Source of the DNA: Owenia fusiformis | Taxonomy: Eukaryota > Annelida > Polychaeta > Sabellida > Oweniidae | Direction of reading: 5' to 3' | Assembly (NCBI GenBank): GCA_903813345.2 | Contig: CAIIXF020000274.1 | Coordinates: 1-25,000 of the forward strand | DNA: 25,000 bases | Shown here: piece after piece, positions 1 to 12,300 of the stretch | Position numbering within the stretch: position 1 is the first letter of the stretch | How the letters are laid out: each line of letters begins with the position of its first letter | The notes under the pieces: model-generated | The model's database searches: none | What the model saw: only the letters and a program-made list of their open reading frames with translations | Told to the model about the DNA's origin: nothing | Made by a program: the position numbers and the translations under genes

Positions 1-207
1 AAAACTATAGCAATGTGTCAATACTTTTTATCGTGACATAACAAAACAATTGAAAACTATAGCAATGTGTCAATACTTTTTATCGTGACATAACAAAAAC
101 AATTGAAAACTAAAGCAATGTGCCAATACTTTTTATGGTGACATAACAAAAACAATTGAAATCTATAGCAATGTGTCAATACTTTTTATCGCGACATACC
201 AAATAAA
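1..207. repeat. 53-bp tandem repeat, about four copies
   Basis: Units start near 1, 53, 106 and 159. Each has the form AAAACTATAGCAATGTGTCA, then ATACTTTTTATCGTGACATA and a run ending CAATTG. The first three are nearly identical; the fourth decays after about 45 bases. It lies in the intron after coding exon 5, starting about 40 bases past the donor, and probably continues left of the window. Confidence 0.9.
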
Positions 208-245
208 ACATTATATTTGGAAATATTTTATGAATGAAGACCTAC

Positions 246-332
246 CTATAGAATTCTGAGGGGGGCGCCATTGAGTAGTCTCCATTGCTGGTTTTGACAT
301 CGGTGGAACCGGAAGTGGAGTATGGGAGTAAC
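246..332 (-). CDS. erg: Coding exon 5: Pro-rich linker before the ETS domain
   Basis: 87-nt exon, residues about 254-282. Acceptor TTCATCATCTTTAG ends at 333; donor ATAG|GTAGGT is at 246|245. Phase 1 at both ends: A from exon 4 plus GT gives Ser, then YSHTPLPVPPMSKPAMETTQ and WRPPQNSI. It corresponds to the Pro/Ser/Gln-rich stretch just before the ETS domain in ERG/FLI1 (the region holding T/E-x-x-Q-R-P-Q in those proteins). The next exon, expected to carry the ETS fold, is outside the window. Confidence 0.82.
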   Translation of the reverse strand, partial: VTPILHFRFHRCQNQQWRLLNGAPLRIL

Positions 333-3300
333 CTAAAGATGATGAATTATATAAGATAAAAACACAAGTAGGTTATTTTGTATGTCAGAGCTTACTCTTT
401 AATTTCCAATCTTAAATATCCATTCGTATAATTTCTAAAAATCAGACCTGAAAACTTTCCCGGTAAAGTCATGTATTTGCTTTGATAGAACATCAGTCAG
501 ATTTTTCTTCAATCCTTAAAAACCGTGAAATCTCAATTCATTAACTATTGTTTATTTCCTTGCTACTCGGTGAAGCAGTGGGATTTTCAATTGTCAATTC
601 TGTCTTCATCAGCCGTACCCTGGGTATGAGAAGTTAAAGCAAATGTATGTTAACACCGCTTAGCATTATCAGTGATTCCCACTATGTCGTTGTCGCTTTA
701 TCTCTATGTATAACATCTAATGAAGCGTCGAAGCAATCCAGTAACAGCATTAAGTGGTTTAAATAGAAATTCTCCCTGGCTAAATCTCAACCTTTTAAAC
801 AATCAATTTGACTTGATTTCCTCACAAATCTACTTAACGTTTCCTCTGATATTGTCGTCGTCTCATTCACGTCTAGATCTCTCCAAAATAGTTAAAGACA
901 TCACAAATGTGTGTTGTCTTGTTGCCTCGAAGCCAATGAGAAACAAACCATGAGCAGGAAGAATTGGTTAAAACATAATACAACAATAGAACATCAGATA
1001 ACCAATTAACATCCCTTGAACAAAATACAACAACATGCTATAAAAATCTGTAAGAAGCATAACCCGAACACAAATTGTGAAAACAAAATAAATAGCACCA
1101 AACATAACTCAAAACAACCAAAGCGAGAGAGATTCAAAAGCCTTATGATAGAAATAATCCTCAATACTATAAAAAAGAAGTTATGAAGGAACTAAGTAAC
1201 AACATTTCAAGAACACAAATCAATTAATCACATTTGCCATGGCGACCGTATACAGTCTAATATTTCTACGGCCAATAGCAACTCTACGGCCGCAATTTAA
1301 TTTCAACGGTAACATACTTTACCAGCTGAAACAGTAGCCGTAAGGCGTATTTCAAATTTATGAAGACAGAAAAATATGGTTGCGTATTATTGGCCCTTGA
1401 AATGATGACTTGACCGAAGATATTGACAAATACAAACGCAACGCAAACGCAACAAGGTCGCAGGGGTCCGTACGTCGACCGTACGGCAACAGTGCGTCCA
1501 GTCTGACGCTATGATACGATTACGGTTTGTCTAATTTCTACTGCGACCGTATAAATGAAAAATATAACTCTGTTTTATAATTTTTATTTCGACCTGACTA
1601 CCTGTAAAACGGGACATGCCTTACGTCAACCAGAAGGAGAACGTAGTTTTTCTACAAGTGCCATAGGTATTTCTTGGTTTTTAGGGAACTGCGGTCGCCG
1701 AGGCGCAAATGTGACTGAGGCACAAAAAATGTACATTGGTTGACCAATGAAACAGATAATGCAGAAACCAATAAAGCACAGCCATGAAATTGATATTGAA
1801 AACAAATCCTTTGTGAATGTCTAGATCTTTAGGTTTCTAAGATAATGAAGAAACAAAACTTAATAGCATTCAAGCTTACTTTGATTGTCGCCGTTTGGTT
1901 GTCCCCATGATGACTTACTGTAACTGGAATCTGGAAACATATAGAGATATGTTACAAGAAAACAAAACAATTGATAATATCAGAAAAATGTCTTTCAATA
2001 CTCTCATATCATTGCAATAAGTAAAATCTGAAAGATGTAAAGACATTAGCCACAGTTAGATTAAGCATTCAACAAATAATTATAAAACGGTTGCTCTTTG
2101 TGACAATCAGAGATGTCTCTGTGACAATGTATGATCAACGTTTTACACAGAAGACTCCATAAAACAAGCCACTGCGTTGGAATTCAAGAAAGCAGAACTA
2201 TTTGCAAATATGTCATGCAGTAATTGGTTAATCGACGAAAAGTACAATCCGCTTGCAATATACCTGTTTATCCCACGATTAATGTGTTATCTGTACAATA
2301 ACAGCTATTGATATTTCTGATATTATTGAAATCCGTGTGATATTTTCCAGAAAATCGTTTATCAAACTTATATGCTGCGTGTGGTAGCGTTTATCTCACG
2401 CATATCCGTGTGATATCACATTTGCATTTCGCGGCACAATATTCTTGGAAATTAGGTCAGATAATTTATTCTCTTTTGAGAAAATAGGTCCGTTAATTTA
2501 TTCTCTTAAAGTTTCATTGGTGTATTGAATTACGATTGTGCACACTCCCCTCCATAAGTTTGGCAACCTTTTTTCCCCCATTGAACTACGTGTTAAAGCC
2601 TCTTTACCTTTGAATTTTTATTTACTTAACCTGCGATGAAAATACTTAAACTATTGCTGGGAACGTAATTTGACCTTAATTCCAATACCTCCAAATTTTC
2701 TCAATTTTTTTCTTCAATTACAATAGGTCGAAAATTGATGATAAATTTGATGAATTTTTGAAAATCATTTTATCGCCTCGTAGATATCAAATATCAACAC
2801 TCATTCGCTTCGCTCTCTCGTGTTGATATTTTATATCAACTCGGCGATAAAAATGATATCACTCAAAATGATACGATATTCTGTATATTTAAAATAGAAA
2901 TTATCTTAGGATCTTAAATTCCTCAAATAAAATACAAATACCAAAATGAACCAATGGACATAGTTAGCTTTTAACTAATGGTCAGAAAGTCTGGCCAGTC
3001 GTTTTTCTATAAACATTGGAGAGGAGGTTGGGAGGCTATACCTGTCCGCATTTCATGTATCTGTTTTTGATACACTTATTTGTGCAATAACCATAAGCGA
3101 TATTTTTCGAAAAGTTGCGTTCTTCATTGATCAATATTTGTGGAAAATGAATTTATGCAACACATTTAGGAATACTTTAGAATTAATATTATAGACGTTT
3201 ATAATGACATGATGAAATTGATAGGTGTTCATATAATGGTAATGTTTATAAAGGTTTTGCTGTTTGCCATTGTTTCCTCGAACTTGTTTATTCTTAATAT

Positions 3301-6300
3301 TTTGACGAAGCTCGACGTTTCAAATTGATCCTTCTATTCATCATGGGGATCTGGTACATGTATCACCTACGAGAACAAGTCGGACCTCGATATTACCGAT
3401 GGCTTGAAAAAGTTCAAACATTCTGGCTTTATTATAGGGAAACATTTTAAAGCGGTGTTAGTCGACAAGATTATAAATTTCTGCAACAAATATCTGTTAC
3501 GTGTAATTTGTTTACATGTCCATTTTACATACCATAGTTCCCCGGGTATATATGCATATTGGGAGTGAAGGCTGGGAATGTGCAAGGGTGATACACGTCC
3601 ATGGGTTGCTGCTTGATTGCTTGCATCTGCATCTCCAAATGCTTAATATCACTCATTAGTTCATTTATAACGCCGACTGCAAATGATATTTCTATTCATT
3701 TCTTAACTGCAAACGTTATTGTTTCGATTATGCGAAGAATTAGATAAAAACACACATCCTTGCACTGTCCACCAAATCAATCCTCGGTGTAATTGTACAC
3801 GAATATTAATGCTTTGTACTCAATTGATGATAATTAATCGTTCCTCGTCAGATAATTTCATTCCAGAGACCTTCATCAATTTGGTATAAATTAGCTAAGA
3901 TTGTTCGCACGCAGGTTTTAATATCGATTGTCACCATATGACTCGGGACTGAACAACTTTTCCTTTTGAACAAATCAGAGTCTACATATTGAAACTGCAA
4001 ATACCGTCACAAGGAAATGACCAATTGGGAGACTTCTGATTCGTTGAGCAAATTTTGTGTATTTGATTATGAGTTTGAATGACGCCGTTGGCTTGCTGCA
4101 ATTTCTGCACCTTTCTGCCTCATGTCCGGGGTCTTGGGAAAAATGTCTATTCTTACATTGCAAATAGTGTATTTGAAATTTTCAGGAATCTTTCAACATC
4201 AAATATAGCTAATTCTACTGTAAAAATTAAGTCTAATTTTATCAGGATAAGGAGTTTATCTGTGATTTTAATTAAGACCTATATCTTTAAATGATAATTC
4301 TTTCTGCAATTCTCATTCTAAATAATCCAAAATATTCTAGATTAAACGAAAATGTTTCAAATTAATTTAGGATTAGAATCTTTTAAATAACCTCTGAGAA
4401 ATAATACTCATTGCAATTGTATGCTGAAACGATTCCATCTATTTTGACTAAAGGATATGAAGAATTGACTTTTGTATAGTGGAACCATGTTTCAACATTA
4501 CTTACAGTGGATTCAAATAAGATGTCATATAAGAACCCCTTTCTAGCATTTCTGATGGTGCACCTGCTGTGTTTTAGATAAAAATATTTTCTAAATAATT
4601 TGAGTAACTTTTTTATCTTCTTCTTATTTGAGGTGAATTCTGAAAAACAATAAATTAGGGAATGTAACCCAATATTTTAAAGCATGTGTGAATGATGTAC
4701 ACACCTCCTTTAGTGATGTATATGAAACTATGTAGAATACTAAGTAACTTACAAAAGGGGCGACCCATATATTCTGATAAAAATGCTCTCATTTTGGGAT
4801 TTTTTCACATATCCCTCTCATTTTTTCAGAACTTGAAGATTATGTAATTACTCATACAATACTAAAATATTATAGCTATATCTTAAATTATTGTTGAGAT
4901 AAGGTTGCCATGGTAACCTGTATTTAGGGTAGGCAGGTCAGTTATAACGTATACGTATAAAATAGATAAATTTGTTAATTTAATCATTCCTCGGTACCTA
5001 TTTCAAGCAGACCAAACGCATATCCAGGTCATTGCCAACTATTCGTTGAACCGCTCCATACCCCTGTTGCCCTTGTTTGCTTTTTCCACAGTGGAATAGT
5101 TCTTTTTTCATAAATTGCATCTCAAATTATCGTAGTGTTATTCTCTGTCCGCAAGCTCTTCTTGCAACCAGATTGGGAATGATATTCAACAGTGACTAGC
5201 CTTCCTCAAATTTACAATACTACCTAGAAATCCTTAGAGCAGATATAACACCTTGTCTATACACTAATACGAGTCAAAGTATGTCTCTGACGGTGTTCTC
5301 TTACTTATTCTTGATAGTATATAAAATCTAATGGTAATCCTAATGTATCTGTTAATGTCACTCTTTGCAACAGCCGCACTAACCTCATCTGATCTGTCAT
5401 TTTAATATTTGGTGTGTCTCATGACATGTAATTCCAATTTGCCCATGCTGTCATACATTGCTATTGTGAGTTGTTGTGATGTTATAGTGATCACAAATAA
5501 ACATTTGTTTAGCAACAAACAATGAGAAACAATACCAAACTTTTTTTAGAAAAAATGTATGACTTCTGCATGCTTTCAAATAATTAAAATAACAAGTTAT
5601 TATGATATTTTATACGTTATAATTTAATTGACCTGCCTACCCTTAATACAGGTTACCATGGTAACCCTTTCTCTTAATTAATTTAAGATGTAGCTATAAT
5701 ATTTGAGCATTGTATGTGTAATTACATAATTTACATTTTCTGAAAATATGAGATGGATATGTGAAAAAAGGAGAGCATTTTTATCAGAATATATGGATCG
5801 CCCTTGTATTATTAATATATTGCATGCTTCATCCTGACAACTACTATTGAGTATACAACCAAGCTTTATATCCTGTACTCACAAAGCGAAAAGGAATTTT
5901 TGAAAAAGTTATATTCATAGTCAAAGTTAATCTTGAAAATATATCAATTTGTAAAAACTCATTTCAACTTTTAATCAACTTTAGGAATATGTCATAAATG
6001 TACTAGTCCCCTTATACCAGAGACATTCATCCTTTTATGTTCAGACCCTGAGCAAATTGTTTCTAACTATTACCACGGCTGCCGTTTTAATTATAACAAC
6101 TATCCTTGGTAGCTGAATATTAATATTGTTAACAATCGGTAGACATAATATGAAATGAATGAATTTTTCTCTTAATTTCAACCCCATCCGTCCCATGCAA
6201 AGACAATAGGACATACAGGGCATAAATCTCCATTGTTGATGAAAACCTTCAATCAGATTCTTATTGATTCATTGTTGTGCAATAAGACCAACATTTTAAG

Positions 6301-9300
6301 TCAACAATTGACTCTTAGAAGAGGTTAACAGCAATTTAAGGATAAGTAACTCTTGTAATTGCCCCTTAGAAATGTGAACTATGTTCAATGTTTGTGTATA
6401 TTGTAAATGTTAAGTGCTTGTACATAGGATTGGGTTGAATGTTAAGAGGGGATCAAAAGTGTCATAAATGCTACTATATGACCCATCGCGATACACGTGC
6501 CCGTTGTCTTGAATTTCGCAGAGGCAAGTGGCAGATAAGAGGGGCTATGGTAAACTAGAATGACTCGAACTTGTGAAAAAATGTTCTTCATTGTATAAAA
6601 TAAGTTTGGTTGTTTATGTTACATTCTTATTTCAAAATTGAAGTTTAACCATTTGTTCTTGAAAATGTTGGATATTCCAAGTACGAATTCTAAATGGTTT
6701 CCTGTGAGTTTGAAGCAATATGTCTATTGATCGACATTATTTATTAAATTTTGACTCATGTTCCTTGTGTTGTCTCTCGTGTTTCCTGAAAAAATGTATG
6801 CCAACGACCTGTCAACTCTACTTTATTTAGTTAGAGACGTAAATGCGACAGTTTCAAAATCAAGGTTGCGATGAAAGCGGATATTCTGGCGGATATGTTA
6901 AAAAGAAAGGCTGAGATCGAGGAAGGAAACTATCTTGATACCCAATAACCGATAGGACACAGAGGCCATTCCGCGTATAAATAAAAACACGAACGTATCT
7001 TAACAAACCGATTTTGTTCAAATAACAGTACATATATATTACAAATGCCAATTTTCTTTCATATCACATTAAAAGTGTATTTTCTTTTGTTACTACTGGA
7101 AAAACAAATGATTCTAGCGACGTGACGGTGTTGATACGACGGGCCAATGCTAACACGAGCCCGGGAGAGCGGACGGAAAGGAACAATTGAAATCCCCCTG
7201 CATGACGTTCCCATGTAAACGATGCTTTCACTGTTGATCAAGCGAACTTATATCTCGCTTTCCGTTTCTTTTTATCAAGCCATGACCGCTAGCGGATTAA
7301 TAGGTTCACATATATTTATTTTGGAAGAGTTGATTAAGGAAATAAAAGCGAAACTTTACACGCTTTTTGTTGTTCGAATACAGTATAGTTGTTTCCCATT
7401 GAAGAGTCAATATTTTCCTCTAATTCAGTGAACTCTGGTGTGTATAACTTTCTTGTCCTGGTGATACGTAGACCAACAAAACTGGCAAATACGACACAAT
7501 AAGTAACTTTGAAGTTGTAAAACGAGTAATTGGTGACAAAATTATGTAATATTTGCCTTCCACCCTGAATGAAACATTTTATTTTAGAATTTCCCACGTG
7601 CAGTATTTCTGCCCAACGTGTTGCATCAGATATACAGTCATTAACCAATTAGAAAAGACCGCAAATCATTTTAACATTTTAAATAAAAATGGTGACGCAA
7701 CACGCAGCATTTATAATGTGACATGGGGAACTTATGCATATATCATTTCACAGTGTTTGTAAATAGGTATTTGTTAAAATAACCAAATCTTGCTTGGGAG
7801 TAGCCCTTGGAGAAATTAAAAGGCTTAAAATTATTTTCCAAACATTATCAAGTCAATGCCGCCGTAATATTCCTTTTAATAGGAACAGTGTGTAACTTTG
7901 CCCCCTAATCAAAATAGATTACTATTTATTTCTCACTTTGAAGGTGGATAAAGATTTTATGGCACACTACATCCAGGGAAAGCATATTTACATTAAAACA
8001 ATGCACCACTTAACGTGTTGACACTGGCTTGTTGATTACAATTCAACTGTAGATATTTGTAACTTGTCCAAGAAATCAAAGGACTACATATCACATAATT
8101 GGCATAATAATTAATAACAATTTTAAAAATCAGAAATATAGCAATAGAAAGTAAAGCAAATTCATACCTTTAACTTTTGATATCTTAAATGAAGCATAGA
8201 TATCATTGCTTGAAAAGCCATTGCCGGGAAGAGATGAGCATGCGCCATCAAATGATCGGCGATCAGCTTCTGAAAAGATATGTGGTTTATTTCGATTGAT
8301 CATCTGAACTGACTGGCGACAGGGAAGCTGGGAAAAAATAAAGAAGTGACATACACTCCCCTCCAGAAGTTTGGCAACCTTAGCTCTCCCATTGAACTAC
8401 GTGTTAGCCTCTTTACCTCCAAATTTTCTCAATTTTTTTCCTCAATTACAATAAGTCGAAAATTGATGATAAATTTGATGAATTTTTGAAAATCGACATT
8501 CCCATGTTAACCAATGGGAAATGATAGGTTTGCCGCAAGTCATATTTATAGGATATCCTATGATTTTGAGGAATATCATTTTTATCTACGAGGTGATATT
8601 GATATCTGCACGAGAGAGCGAAGCGAACGAGTGCATATATCAATATCACCGAGTAGATTAAAATGATGTTCTGAAAAAATCATAGGATGTTCTTATTATC
8701 CTACACTTACAAGGTGTACTAAATGTATAATATCATTGCAAAATGAATTCCATGCCAAATAGAGTCAATTTGGCGGGAAATCAACAAGCGGAGTATATCG
8801 TCACAATATCCTCCGCATATTGGGGTTTCCGGAGTATATCGTCACGATATCCTCCGCCCGGAGTATATCGTTACGATATCCTCCGGATATTCATTTTGCC
8901 AATAAATATCAAATTTATTTTTTAATGTTATTATACATTTAGTACACTAAGTGTAGGATAAGACAGAATATCCATCCATCCGAGTTCTTGCAAAAAATAC
9001 GAGTTAGGCAGGCAATTGAATTTGCTAACTTTATTAAACAAAAAATTGATATGTTTCTTCAGGTTCAACAAAGTTATAAGGTTTTAAAGTCAAAATTGTT
9101 TTTCAAAAAACCTCTCCCATTGAAATAAAAACAAGAGGCGAAAGATTATTTTCAAAAATGACTTTGAAGCGCATATATAAAAATATTTTTTGTTGAATCT
9201 CTTTCTGGAAAAATATCCTGATTTCTGATTTGCCCCGAACCCTCCATTTCCCATTGGATTACATGAGAATGACTATTTTCAAAAATTCATCAAATTTATC

Positions 9301-12300
9301 ATCAATTTTCGACCTATTGTAATTGAGGAAAAAAATTGAGAAAATTTGGAGGTATTGGAAATAAAGTCAAATTACGTTTCCATCAATAAATAAAAATTCA
9401 AACGTAAAGAGGCTTTAACACGTAGTTCAATGGGGGAGCTAAGGATGCCAAACTTATGGAGGGGGTGTAAGTGGAAATTTTCACCATACATTTATCCCAA
9501 TGCAAGCAAGTGTATAGTGTAATAAAGGACCCATGGGACCTACACTCATTTTGTGAATTGTCTCCATTAGATCTCCGATCGCCTTAACCCAGTTTTTACA
9601 GGCCACATGGGCTGAAATGGCAAGACTGAACTGCCACTGAAGGAATATTATACGCAGTTAACGATATCACTCAGAGATACGACAAAATGAGAAATGTCGG
9701 TACAAAGCAGAAGAATAGGGATGAACGAAAGAATTTTTTTGAAATAAAGTAGATGATAAAACTAATCGATATCAAATGAGTAATATAAATGTACCATGTA
9801 CACAATACATTGACAACTGTACCGTAAAATGTGTTGTAATTGATATGTGAATAAGTTTGGCTTGAAAAACAATACATCTTGAATCTTATAACGTCTACAA
9901 GAAAGTATCGTGCTAGTGGAACAGTTAATTATCACAAGATTCACTAGCAGGTGGATATTATTAATTGAACACTTGCTAAACTGCAATTGATAAAAAGTAA
10001 AATTAGGAATCCAATACGATTGTTGCACGCGATCTGGAGTATTGCATCGTTTGGACGTGTTGAATGGCCGCTCACGCTGGCATTGTAATGGACATCATAG
10101 TACCCCGGACAGACACTTGAGAATCGTGTTATATACCCGACTATCCTTTGACGATTTTTCATTATTCAAAATAATATTTCATTTTTAGAAAAATAGCTCT
10201 CTTTATCAACATTTAGTGTTGATCAATTGAGTAATAAAGTTATATTATCTCAGTCACAAATTAAATCTGTTCATTTTGAAGTATTTCGATGTTTATTTGG
10301 CATCATTCATTAAAAATAAATTTGATATCAATTGGCAAAATGAATGACCGGAGGATATCGCCACGATATACTCCGAAAAACCAATATGCGGAGGATATCG
10401 TGACGATATACTCCGTAAAACCCAATCTACTCGGTGATATTGATAAGTACTCGCTCGCTTTGCTCTCTCGTGCAGATATCAATATCACCTCGGAGATAAA
10501 AATGATATTCCTCAAAATCAGAGGATATCCTATAAATATGGCGACCCCATTAGGTACATTCCAGTTCATTAAGTACATTCCAGTTTATTCAAATCGTCTC
10601 ATAAAACAATCAGTATAGAAAGTTTCCAATATTGGTATTAGTCCAAAACGTTTTGTATCATTTATAGGACATTGGACCATGCTTCACTGGTCAGTATCAA
10701 GCGAAGGTTACGAACGTCACCTTCGCATTCTAGATGACGGACGGGAAGTGACGATTTCGATATTTTTAGTTTTCATCAAATTAAATTACTTTATAGCTGA
10801 CTTTATGCTTTGATTTTTGAACTAAACCAGGCTTATAATGTGACATGGAAACTCTGGAGGATGAACAATTGTTTGCGCGTCGGTGTCACAATCCATTAAG
10901 CAGTGGAAGATATCGTAAAACTTTGGCGCCCGCGCTGTTGTCCTGGAATTTTGATGACAAGATTTAATTTATGTTGCGCCCCCCCCCGCCCGCCCGTCCA
11001 ACCGCCATTTAGCACAAAACACGGCAATATAGCACTTTTTAACACTGATGAATCCAGAAGCCAACAAGCAAGCCAACAACAAGGGGGGTGGGGCACACTT
11101 CAAATCTGGGAAAAATCCGTATGCACGTACATTTTTTAAAAATCAAGGTCCATTTTTCGTTATTTGGCCTAAGAAGACCCAAAAAGACAAAGAAATGCCC
11201 AAAAAGGCCTACTAATTATGGCCCCACAATTTTTTGAGCTAAATTTTTTCTGGGCCCATCCAAAGGGGGAGTCCTATCCCCCCTGGATCCGCCGGTGTCA
11301 AATGTGCGATAAAAACCTAATATATATGACTCCATTATGTGCATAGACATTGGGATAAAGAGAACAGACTTACACATGGAATAACTAAAACTAATACCAA
11401 AAGAACGGCACATGGAATTTTCATCAACAGTTTCAATTGTTTCTAAAATGATTATGAGCCAAAGTAGCGATAGTCAGAAATTTAACATGATTCTCAAGTG
11501 GTTGCCCGGGGAACTATGGTTTGTAAAAGTTTTTCGATTTGTCAACATGTTCTAACTTATTTACCTGTGCGGAGGAAGGTGAGATGAGACATCAGTATCT
11601 CCCCAATGTAAGGACTCGTTAACCTACAGAGCTCAGACGTGCTGTATTTACAGATTACACTTCCGTCGATATTCTCAAATTTGTTGATATCTAGGTCGTG
11701 GAGGTTGTATTCCTGGGTGCACCACAACAGCCAGTTCCTAACTTGTTCCACACTCCACATTACAGGATCTAAGGAATAGAAAATTTATTTAATTTTTAAA
11801 ATTTCATGCAATACATGCTGGAAACCTGTAGACAAGCCTTGACAGAAAAGATTTTAGGACGGAAAATGCAAAATGGCCGCCTTGATAGGTATGATATCAG
11901 GGATGATATTAGAATTAGAGGAATGATATCAGGGATGATATTAGGATTAGAGGAATGATATCAGGGATGATATTAATATCAACCACCGGGTATATGTTTT
12001 AAAAAATTACTTTTTTCAAATATTTTCACTTTTTCAAAAAATTTCATTTTCAGAAGTTTTCATTTTTCAAAATTTTTCGATTTTTCACTTTCTTCTCTCA
12101 TTCAACATTGAATTTTAGGTAGATATTCACTCTCACGGCGTTCCCTCGGGTGATATTGATATCATCCTTGATATATTCCCCATATCAAATCCCTCTTGGT
12201 GAATAACTTATTTTTATATGATATACATTCAAAAATCGAACACAACAACCCTTTGCAAATTTTTGTTTCTCATTGATTTTGATTTTACTTTCGTATTGTT

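Larger units (their letters stand above)
1931..8167 (-). other. Intron between coding exons 3 and 4
   Basis: 6.2-kb intron holding two repeat elements listed separately (2541-2900 and 4751-5807). The remaining stretches, 1931-2540, 2901-4750 and 5808-8167, are AT-rich. I see no exon in them with both good splice sites and a phase that fits the gene. Confidence 0.6.
8270..11564 (-). other. Intron between coding exons 2 and 3
   Basis: Contains the TIR element at 8352-9469 and its inverted relative at 10300-10550. A C-rich tract lies at 10978-10997. A stretch with repeated AAAAAGxC and GGCC words (11128-11300) looks like a dispersed repeat related in style to 19410-19614. Between 9470 and 10290 I see nothing functional. 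Confidence 0.55.

Noticed and set aside
1570-1640. Donor-like TTTTACAG|GTAGTC on the minus strand near 1600, considered as an additional linker exon
   Set aside because: No acceptor with a pyrimidine tract and compatible phase lies upstream; exons at 1930 and 332 already join in frame.
4505-4580. Open minus-strand stretch (GAPSEMLERGSYMTSYLNP-like) with donor CCACT|GTAAGT
   Set aside because: The donor is phase 2, whereas the following exon at 1930 must be entered in phase 1. The acceptor lacks a pyrimidine tract.
4751-4800. Mini-exon of 21 nt on the minus strand (acceptor TTTTTATCAG, donor GTAAGT)
   Set aside because: It coincides with the tip of the foldback element, whose other arm has the same sequence, so the signals come from the repeat.
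7334-7648. 104-codon minus-strand frame; a possible exon with acceptor CACCAG near 7468 and a weak donor near 7356
   Set aside because: Its entry phase (2) and exit phase do not fit between coding exons 2, 3 or 4, it has no recognisable motif, and a plus-strand frame overlaps it.
10289-10618. Overlapping 109- and 91-codon frames on opposite strands
   Set aside because: Both are produced by palindromic repeats (CGGAGGATATCG type) and have no independent coding evidence.
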